Below are positions 56,017 through 64,000 of a stretch of 64,000 nucleotides of DNA, piece after piece. How positions within the stretch are numbered: the first letter of the stretch is position 1; every line of letters starts with the position of its first letter. The position numbers and the translations under genes are program-made. This stretch comes from Bubalus kerabau. Lineage: Eukaryota > Chordata > Mammalia > Artiodactyla > Bovidae. The stretch spans positions 21,047,501 through 21,111,500 of the forward strand of contig NC_073628.1 of the NCBI RefSeq assembly GCF_029407905.1, in the 5' to 3' direction. The notes under the pieces are model-generated. The model ran no database searches and was not told the origin of the DNA. It worked only from the letters and a program-made list of their open reading frames with translations.

Positions 56017-56706
56017 TTAGTTCAGTTCAGTTAAGTCACTCAGTCGTGTCTGACTCTTTGTGACTGCATGGACTTCAGCAAGCCAGGCTTCCCTGTCCAC
56101 TACCAACTCCCACAGCTTGCTCAAACTCGTGTGTATTGAGTTGGTGATGCCATCCAACCATCTCATTCTCTGCCATCCCCTTCTCCTCCTGCCTTCGATC
56201 TTTCCCAACATCAGGGTCTTTTTAGCTCTTCACATCCCAAAGTACTGGAGTTTCAGCTTCAGTATCAGTCCTTCCTATGAATATTCAGGACTGATTTCCT
56301 TTAGGATGAACTGGTCAGATCTCCTTGCAGTCCAAGGGACTCTCAAGAGTCTTCTCTAACACCACAGTTCAAAAACATCAATTCTTTGGCATTTAGCTTT
56401 CTTTATAGTCCAACTCTCACATCCATACATGACTACTGGAAAAACCATAGTTTTGACTAGACAGACTTTGTTGGCAAAATAATGTCTCTGATTTTTAATA
56501 TGTTGTCTAGGTTGGTCATGGCTTTTCTTCCAAGGAGCAAGCATCTTTTAATTTCATGGCTGCAGTCATCATCTGCAGTGATTTTGGAGCCCCCCAAAAT
56601 AAAGTCTATCACTCTATTGTTTCTCCATGAAGTGGTGGGACTGGATTCCATAATCTTAGTTTTCTGAATGTTGAGTTTTAAGCCAACTTTTTCACTCCTC
56701 TCTTGT
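56017..56706 (-). mobile_element. BovB LINE, 690 bp, with 10-bp TSD
   Basis: Minus strand, 3' tail 'ttagttcagttcagtt' at 56017-56032, C-terminal coding text and the end of the RT domain to 56706. The exact repeat gagggccagt at 56007-56016 and 56707-56716 defines the insertion. An internal gap near 56220 and several frameshifts break the coding part (pieces at 56017-56211 and 56457-56700). Confidence 0.94.
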
Positions 56707-56716
56707 GAGGGCCAGT

Positions 56717-57129
56717 ACAAGTCTCCAAACCAATCTTCAGGAGCACCAGAGATGTGGGAATCTTTATCCTGCCACCTGTAGCCAAGGATGAAGGCCACCA
56801 ATGTCCACAAGCTGAGAAAGTGTGAATAGGTCAATGCAAATCAACCACTCCTGAAAAAAAATACAATCTCAAAGTATGTATCATGCAAACACTTGATACA
56901 CAGAATAGTGTAGTATTATAGCATTAATCTTACTGCAGTTCTCTGGCCAAAGCACCCTGCTAAATTTCTGATATTTTCAATAGGCTGTCCTCCACATTTC
57001 ACCACATTTGATAAAGAAGGGCACTGAGTCATGAGTGTAGGATGAGCTCTACAAGGCTCTGTCATTGATCAGAAATGGAGGCAGAAGTACAGCCAATGAA
57101 TGTGGTGGCCCAAGCAGGGAACAACCATC
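56717..57129. other. Unique sequence
   Basis: Nothing recognised. Confidence 0.4.
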
Positions 57130-57978
57130 TGTTGTTCTTTAGTCACTCAGTCATATCCGATTCTTTGAGACCTCATGAACTGCAGCCAACCACGCTCCTC
57201 TGTCCATGGGATTTCTCAGGCAAGAATTCTGGAATGGGTTGCCATTACCTTGACTATACCCTCCAGGGGATATTCCCAACACAGGGATGGAACCCATATC
57301 CCCTGCTTTGGCAGGCAGATTCTGTTTTTGTTTGTTTTTTTATTATTATTATTTAATTATAAATTTACTTATTTTAATTGGAGGCTAATTACAATATTGT
57401 GTTGGTTTTGCCATACATCAACATGAATCCGCCACGGGTGTACACGTGTTCCCCATCCTGAACCCCCCTCCCACCTCCCTCCCATACCATGCCTCTGGGT
57501 CATCCCAGTGCACCAGCCCCGAGAATCCTGTATCATGCATCGAACCTGGACTGGTGATTCATTGAACATATGATAATATACATGTTTCAATGCCATTCTC
57601 CCAAATCATCCCACCCTCACCCTCTCCCACAGAGTCCAAAAGACTGTTCTATACATCTGTGCCTCTTTTGCTGTCTTGCACACAGGGTTATTGTTACCAT
57701 CTTTCTAAATTCCATATATATGCATTAGTATACTGTATTGGTGTTTTTCTTGCTGGCTTACTTCACTCTGTATAATAGGCTCCAGTTTCATCCACCTCAT
57801 TAGAACTGATTCAAATGTATTCTTTTTAATGGCTGAGTAATACTCCATTGTGTATAGGTACCACAGCTTTCTTATCCATTCATCTGCTGATGGACATCTA
57901 GGTTGCTTCCATGTTCTGGATATTATAAACTGTGCTGGCAGGCAGATTCTTTACTGCTGAGCCACCTGGGAAGCCCCA
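57130..57978 (-). mobile_element. Bov-tA SINE interrupted by an L1
   Basis: The Bov-A part and most of the head are at 57130-57323. The remaining head end ('cagattctttactgctgagc' to 'gggaagcccc') is at 57951-57978 after the L1 insertion. Confidence 0.92.
57324..57935 (-). mobile_element. Short 5'-truncated L1 (L1-C) with 15-bp TSD
   Basis: 612 bp of L1 3' end with a T-rich tail at 57324-57354. The SINE word tggcaggcagattct is duplicated exactly at 57309-57323 and 57936-57950. The sequence matches the 3' ends of L1-D and L1-B with modest divergence. It contains only the last ~75 codons of ORF2 plus the 3' UTR. Confidence 0.95.
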
Positions 57979-58039
57979 AGGAAGCAATAGCTCTGTCCTT
58001 GTCAGTTGGCTGATAGGAGGATGGGAGGATCCTGGAATC

Positions 58040-58245
58040 TGGATCCGTAGAGTCCTGGGATCTCATTCCAGCCTGGCCTTTTACCGGCTGTGTAATCTAG
58101 CACCAGTTAACTGAAGATCCCCTTGCCACCATTCTTTATTTGTAAAATAAAAATCATAATTCTACCCCTATCCCTACCCACAGGATGGTAGGGAGGGCTA
58201 ATTCAGAGACTGGATGAATGTAAAATAAGTCAGATAACAAACTGC
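58040..58245 (+). mobile_element. MIR SINE relic
   Basis: 'gggatctcattccagcctgg', 'taccggctgtgtaatctagc', 'ttatttgtaaaataaaaatc' and 'gatggtagggagggctaatt' follow MIR in order on the plus strand. Confidence 0.7.
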
Positions 58246-60480
58246 AGAAATCAAAATACACCAGTGGCCTTCCCTTATTTTGCTTACATCTGAAAAATTG
58301 TGTACTGCCTCCCTTGATATGTAAAACTTTGAGGTCCTGAGTGATAGATCTGGAAAATTCAAAGTGAATATTTTAGGTGTCACTTTATTCTGATATTCAG
58401 ATGATTCCTTTAGAATAGCCCCACCAGGTAATAGGGATAGCACAGGGATTTGCATCCTGTTGCTCTTGCTAACCTCTGGTCTTCTAAAGCAGAGGAGGGT
58501 TGAGAAAACTGACACATTACACATTATAGAAACAGGCGGCTCACATTAAGGCTGAAGATTAAACCAAGCCTGCCTATAGACAGAACCTTGTTTATAACCC
58601 CTGCATGTTAACTGTTGCCATTTAGCAAGCCTGGGTGCTGTAATTATTACCTGAAGCAAATAATATAGTCAGCACTTCATAAGAAATGCAAACTCCTCAC
58701 CCTTCCTTTGGTTCTCAGAGCAATACCATTAATTATGATAAATTCTTCTGATATTTGTGTGACTGCAGTAGGTAATTTCATAGGTATTCCTCTGCAATTT
58801 GACATCAATCATTGTCCACTTAGCATAAATTAGGGCCAAGACTCCATGGCTGAATTTCACTGCTTACTATGTCTCATTCAGGGAAGCTAATTCCTTTCTT
58901 AAATATGTATTAAGTGGTTTTTAAAAGAGATTTTTTCAGCAGTGGGTGTTTTCAAGTCTTCATTTATGTTGTTCACAGTGCATTGAACTCTTACAGGGAT
59001 TTTTAGCAGCCATCCTACCTTTCCAACCCATAAGAAAGATATATTTCCTTCAGGAGCCCTGGAATTTCCAGATTCAGTGTCTTTGGATTCTTTTATACTA
59101 TGTTCAGTTAACATCTCCACCACTTTGTGGAATAGACTATTGACTTTCTCTTATTCACAACCCATTTAATGAAAACGACAAGGTTGAGTCTCACTCACTG
59201 AAAATCTGAAAAAGTTTTGGGCCATTGCTTGCTTCTCTTCATGGGCTTCAATTCTCCAAATAGTTAGATCCCAAGAAGGGCAGATGGAGCAGAAGTATCT
59301 TCACAGAGGGAAGCTACGTGACCCTAGGACATCAGGAAGAACTTTCGAAGGAAATCTGTTTGCTTCCTTATTTTCTTCCTCTCCCACAGATCCAAACACT
59401 TCAATCTGCCCCTAAAAAAAAAAGGGCAGACAACTCTCTAGGGTAATATGGCCATGTACAGGAGCTTCCTTGCTTATCAAGCCTGCACTGGAAGCTGGAG
59501 GCATCTTCAGTTTTCTAGGATTCAGTAACTTAGCAGTAAGTGTTTCTAGAGTGGCATTCTAGAACTGAATAAGGCACAGCTGACACTCGGCAATTATCGG
59601 GTATGGCCCACCAAGGAGCATGTGGACTATTGAGCAACGAGGCGTGTGCTCCTGAAATGAGACATAAAGGCGACAGTCCCCGCGGTGCTGGAATGGAAAA
59701 CAGCGTCTCCACATGATCAGGGAAGGAAAAAAATGTGCGTCTGAAGGAATAGCAAGGATCCGTAAAGACGGTGAGATTAGAGTTGCAGCCTGAAGATTTC
59801 TTGTTGGGGCAGAGCAGCTGGGTGGGGTGGATGTCGTGGAAAATCACAGGAGCCTGAAAACCAGTAAGTAGGTGAGAAGAATGGTTCATGAAATGCTTCT
59901 GGAACCAGTGAGAAGGTCTCCTGCTCTGAGATAAAGGTCTTCCTGGAGAGTATAATTTTGTGCGGGATTGCCAATTCCAAACTTAACAAAGTCCGTGGCC
60001 TTCCAAACCTAGAACGTAACACAAGACAGATACTGCTGTTTTAAGAAGAAGGGGTAGGAACATCCTATTGTTAAATAAAGGTGTTCTTATAACCACTGGA
60101 TAGAAACATCTCACAGCTAGAAAGAGCAAGGACACTGACTGCTTAACAAGAGGGGGAAAAAGAAGACTGGTAGATTTTAAGAGTCTGAAACCCAAATTTT
60201 TTATCATATAGATGAGTCTGGCCTTGGGCTTTTCAGTGACTTATTGAGGACATATAGACATATAGACTAGAGGCTGAGAACTGTTTTCTAACTGTCAGGC
60301 CAGGGCTCTTTATTTATTTTTTTTTTTTTTCTCCTCAACACACTCAACTTACCCCAGCTTGCTCTTCTCTCTCTTAAAAAAGAAAATCTCCCCTAATGGT
60401 CATTTATCAAAGTTGTTCCTTCACCCAAAGGCCTCTTCCAACTCAGATTACAGTCTTGCCGTATTCTGAGGTCTAGTTCC
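58246..60480. other. Longest unique stretch in the window (2.2 kb)
   Basis: I see no repeat I can name except a T-run at 60310-60330. Open frames of 60-119 codons include 59530-59889 on the minus strand; none has a recognised motif. The part 59530-60010 has visibly more CpG than neighbouring DNA. It could contain regulatory or non-coding RNA sequence, but nothing in the bases proves that. Confidence 0.45.
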
Positions 60481-60489
60481 ATTGTCGCC

Positions 60490-60655
60490 TCCTTAAAAAG
60501 GACTTTTTGATTCTGGAACTAACCATGATGTCACCCCCTGCTGAGCTCACAAAGCCAACTACCTATAGCTCTGATTGCTCTGATTCTAGTCACATCTGGT
60601 TCCTAATCACTCACACACTTATCTCATCTTTGGGAATACAAATCTTCCCAGGGTG
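60490..60655 (+). mobile_element. L2 LINE 3'-end relic (weak)
   Basis: 'gcctccttaaaaaggacttt' and the later 'atctcatctttgggaataca' recall the L2 3' end, but the match is poor. Confidence 0.3.
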
Positions 60656-60669
60656 AGAACCTTGCATTG

Positions 60670-60794
60670 GGACTTCCTTGATGGTCCAGCAGTTAAGACT
60701 ACATGGCTCCAATGCAGGGGACTCGAGTCCCATCCCTGGTCAGGGAACTAAGGTCCCACATGCTGTTTGGTGTGGACCAAAAAAAAAAAAATAG
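60670..60794 (+). mobile_element. CHR-type SINE
   Basis: 'ggacttccttgatggtccag', 'cagttaagactacatggctc', 'atccctggtcagggaactaa' and 'ggtcccacatgctgtttggt', followed by a poly(A) at 60779-60791. A loose flanking repeat (gaaccttgcattg / gaaccctgtgctt) may be its old TSD. Confidence 0.82.
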
Positions 60795-60923
60795 GGAACC
60801 CTGTGCTTGGTACTGCTTCTCCATGTAGTACAGAGTCTTCACATAATAGGATCCTTAAGTACTTAATGAATGTTTTAAACTGTGGTAGCAAATGCATTTA
60901 TATTCATCAGTAGCTATTAAACA

Positions 60924-61047
60924 CACTGGATTAGGAAATCGTAACCCACTCCAGTATTTATGCCCGGAAAATTCCATGGACAGAGGAGCCTGGTGGGATA
61001 CAATCCATGGGGTCGCAAAGAATCAGACATGACTGAGTACACACAGG
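60924..61047 (+). mobile_element. Bov-A SINE unit with 12-bp TSD
   Basis: One plus-strand Bov-A unit without a tRNA head. The exact repeat agctattaaaca is at 60912-60923 and 61048-61059. Confidence 0.93.
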
Positions 61048-61149
61048 AGCTATTAAACATAAGTGCCTGAGCCACAAGTAACATGGCAGAGTGCAAAATA
61101 TAGCTAAGGTTGATGCGTCTGAAATGCATATCAGAGTGTTTCCTAGGAG

Positions 61150-61250
61150 AGGTAACCCAAAACATAATAAAAATAATTATGGTCACTATTATCACCTATA
61201 ATGTGCTAGGCACTGGTTGTGACTTGGAGCATTACAAATTTATGGGCATC
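61150..61250 (-). mobile_element. MIR SINE relic
   Basis: 'atgtgctaggcactggttgt' preceded by 'attatggtcactattatcac' resembles the complement of the MIR 3' part. Short. Confidence 0.45.
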
Positions 61251-61930
61251 CTGCCTATAAAGGAGCTACCAGTTGAGACAAGATATCTGGCCCTCTAGAC
61301 TCACTCTGCAGATGCTGGCAGGTCTGATGGATTTGCCAAGCTAAGCTGGCTTTGGTGGGGACTGAAACAATTTGTCAAACTCTGAGGGGCTGTGAGCGTG
61401 AATGCGAATGGGAGTGGAAGTTTAATGTTGTCTAGAATGTGATTCCAAAACTTTTAGCCAAGGCCAGACTAACCAGAAAGGAAATAGCCTAAGGACACTA
61501 AAGTGAGCAACACGAATTCTTGTGCAATTGGCTCTGGTTAAAGCTTGACAGGAGGGAAGATTGACATCCTTGATTTACGGGCAGGGAAAGTGCCGGGTTC
61601 CCATAAAAATGGGCCCCAGCCTCAAATGAAAGCAGCCATGTTTAGGGACAAAAGGGGAATTGAATCTCTAGCCCTTGGCCTCTCTTCTGAAGCTTCAGGT
61701 GTGTGGGGGAAATGTGTGCTGAGCCAGCAAATACAGTGAGTGGGAGAATGGCATGTACAATGACCTGGGTGCCTGCTGTAAACAGCCATGGTCCCCGGGG
61801 TCTCCATCCTCAAGGGGCTTGTATTCTGGAGCAGCGGCTGAGCTCATAAATGTAGAACAAACTGAAATAACGTAAAGGGAGACTGGAATTCATCTATGTG
61901 ATCTAGTCAAGGATTTGAGGGTGGAGATGA
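61251..61930. other. Unique sequence
   Basis: Nothing recognised. More balanced base composition than most of the window. Confidence 0.4.
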
Positions 61931-62033
61931 ACTGAGTGCTGGGGCCAGGGTGCAGAAGCCCTACTGAGTGCTGGGGGCAGGGGGCAGGGTACAGGAGCCC
62001 TACTGAGTGCTAGGAGCAGGGTGCAGGAGCTCT
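61931..62033 (+). repeat. Three-copy minisatellite (32/39/32 bp)
   Basis: Units begin 'actgagtgct' at 61931, 61963 and 62002 and end in 'gagccct' or 'gagctct'. The middle unit has an extra 'ggggcag' block. Confidence 0.9.
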
Positions 62034-62688
62034 GACACTGTTACAGTCTTTCTGCTGTCTGCCCACTGTGGGCACCTCGTATGCATGGTCTCTCCCAGGC
62101 TGGCCCCTAACACCAAGTCTCCCAGCATCGTGATGTTAATTCATCAGAATCTCGGCCTAATCCTCCCTAGGTTACTATTGAGGTTAGAATTCCAGGATGC
62201 TTATAAGCATGCCTCTGGCCTGGAAATCTGAGATCTAAGTGCTGACAGGGTTTCTCCTTAGGTTTCCTCCCTGGCTTCCTGCTGTGCTTGTCTGGATCCT
62301 GATCTCTTCTTTAAGGGACATCAGTCAGGGGGTGTGGGTGGGCAGGGCAGACACAATTGAGCCCTAACCTGGGGTTTGAATTTCTGTCACCTGCAACCAA
62401 GAGTCCTGAAAATCTGCATGTATATTCATGAGAAATAAAACCTGGAAGAATATCCACCAAAATGTTAGCAGAGGCTGTTTCTACATGGTAGATTAAGATT
62501 GATTTTTATATTTGCTTATCTAAATTTTCTATTTTTCTTCTGCAATGAACATGCCTTCTTATTGTATTAAAAATATCCTAAGATATTAAAAAAATGTTTC
62601 TGGAAAACCCTATCAGAAAAAGTAATACTAATAGATGATATGTATCTGCTCTTTTCTGTTTGATGCGTATTGTTCTCAGCTTTTCACA
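62034..62688. other. Unique sequence
   Basis: Nothing recognised. Confidence 0.4.
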
Positions 62689-63076
62689 TTTTGTTGTTGT
62701 TCAGTCACTCAGTCGTGTCTGACTCTTTGCAACCCCATGACTGACTGCACACACCCTGGTGACTGCAGCACACCAGGGCTCCCTGTCCTTCACCAGCTCC
62801 CAGAGTTTACTCAAACTCATGTCCATTGAGCCAGTGGTACCATCCAGCTATCTCATCCCCTGTTATCCCCTTCTCCTGCTTTCAATCTTTTCCAGCATCA
62901 GGGTCTTTTCTAATGAGTCGACTCTTCACATCAGGTGGTCAAAATATTGGTGCTTCAGTGTTAGTCTTTCTAGTGAAAGTTCAGGATTGATTTCCCTTAG
63001 GATTGACTTTTATCTCTTTGCTGTCCAAGGGACTCTCAAGAGTCTTCTCCAACACCACAGCTCAAAAGCATCAATC
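62689..63076 (-). mobile_element. BovB LINE, 3' end
   Basis: Minus-strand BovB from 'ttgttgttgttcagtcactc' to 'ctcaaaagcatcaat'. A local duplication near 62735-62770 ('gactgactgcacacaccctg') is unlike other copies. It joins a MIR relic directly. Confidence 0.92.
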
Positions 63077-63084
63077 CCCATAAA

Positions 63085-63235
63085 ACTGCCAAAGGGTAGG
63101 GAATACAACTATTTCCCATTTTACTGATGAGAACACAGATGCAGAGAAGAGAGATAAGATTGAGGCTGCATAGGTGGGTAGCAGGTGATCTGGGATCCCA
63201 ATCCAGGGGTCTACTCCAAATCCTGCCCTCTGAAG
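63085..63235 (-). mobile_element. MIR SINE relic
   Basis: 'tttcccattttactgatgag', 'acacagatgcagagaagaga' and 'ggtagcaggtgatctgggat' are in the order of a minus-strand MIR. Confidence 0.7.
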
Positions 63236-63618
63236 CTGGCAGTGTACACTTGTCAGAGTCGGAGCTGCCAGGGGGTGCCATGGTCCCAGAGGAAGATGCA
63301 TTCACAGCAGACCATCCCTGGACACCTGCAGAAACCAGGGGGCTCATTCACTGATGTCTAATCCAACATGATAATCAACACCTCAGTCTGCACACCAAGG
63401 TCAGACTTCTCTTTTCTCCCCTGACTGTGTGGCAGGTGGTCTGCCTGTCTTCCATTTGGATCGATTGAACACACTATAAAGTAGGCAACATATCAAGTCC
63501 TTGGATAAAATCAGACAAAAATGGATATCCTACAAAATATGAAACAGAAAAGTCGATCCTGTTTTCAACTAACCCCCTACTACGTTTTTACAGGCAAGTT
63601 GGCAACTGAAACCACAAT
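63236..63618. other. Unique sequence
   Basis: Nothing recognised. Confidence 0.4.
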
Positions 63619-63862
63619 TATGTGTGTGTGTGTGTGTGCTCAGTCGTATCCGACTCTTTAGTGACCCCATCGACTGTAGTCCACCAGATTCCTCTGTCAA
63701 TGGAATCTTTTGGCAAGAATACTATAGTGGGTTCCATTTCCTTCTCTGGGGATCTTTCTGACCCAGGGCCTTCTCTGGGGATCTTTCTGACCCAGGGATT
63801 GAACTTGCATCTCCTGTGGTCTTCTGAATTGCAAGCGGATTCTTTACCCACCAAGCCATAAG
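63619..63862 (-). mobile_element. Bov-tA SINE with (TG)n tail and internal 29-bp tandem duplication
   Basis: A TG run (63621-63638) at the SINE 3' end, then a complete minus-strand Bov-tA to 63862. The 29-bp word starting 'ccttctctggggatctttct' occurs twice without change at 63740-63768 and 63769-63797. Confidence 0.93.
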
Positions 63863-64000
63863 GGAATGTTCTCTTCTAGAGTTCAGAATGGAGGCACAGA
63901 GAGGCACTGTGGATATCCGAAGAGCCTGAGGCAGCCCTGGAGGATGGCATTGGAGGGAAATGTCTTTTCCATCAGAATGGCAGTACCAGTAAACCTTCAG

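Noticed and set aside
59530..59889. A 119-codon minus-strand open frame
   Set aside because: No domain recognised and no supporting start context. Kept only as part of the unusual composition of this block.

Overview
This window is nuclear DNA of a bovid ruminant (cattle, buffalo, sheep, goat or a close relative). The evidence is the repeat content. It holds dozens of tRNA-Glu-derived Bov-tA SINEs and Bov-A/Bov-A2 SINEs, eleven BovB (RTE-class) LINE copies, artiodactyl L1 elements and CHR-type SINEs, laid over older mammalian MIR, L2, L1M, Tigger1 and MER3-like relics. I found no host protein-coding exon, rRNA, functional tRNA or CRISPR that I could defend. All long reading frames belong to retrotransposons. 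The region reads as intergenic or intronic sequence.

Layout. 0-18 kb: unique AT-rich DNA studded with single SINEs, BovB 3' ends (2.4, 8.3-9.5 and 13.7 kb), an internally deleted Tigger1 at 4.7-5.7 kb carrying a SINE, and MIR remnants. 18-21 kb: a SINE inside a ~75-bp duplication, then a young 5'-truncated L1 (L1-D, minus strand). 22-25 kb: a decayed L2 on the plus strand split by two SINEs. 25-28 kb: an unusual three-part SINE, and a BovB end inside an L1 end. 28.5-47.4 kb: a stack of nested elements. An ancient plus-strand L1M was hit by a nearly full-length minus-strand L1 (L1-A, 28.7-41.5 kb). L1-A was then hit by BovB (29.6-31.3 kb), Bov-A2 (32.5 kb) and a very young L1 (L1-B, 35.2-38.4 kb) with 14-bp target-site duplications (TSDs) and a 919-codon open ORF2 segment. 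47-64 kb: mostly unique DNA with scattered SINEs, BovB ends, L2/MIR relics, a 612-bp L1 inside a Bov-tA (57.3-57.9 kb), and a three-copy minisatellite at 62 kb.

How it works together: BovB and L1 encode reverse transcriptases. BovB shares its tail type with the Bov SINEs and is the accepted source of their mobilisation; L1 moves itself. Many insertions here still show matching target-site duplications, so their order can be read directly. The most notable items are the L1-B insertion with a two-part tail, a poly(T)-only insertion with its own target duplication inside L1-D, the tandem 465-bp units in the L1-A 5' region, and the long duplication around the SINE at 18.3 kb. Family names come from recalled consensus sequences, not from a database search, and element edges are accurate to roughly 5-20 bases unless a TSD is given.
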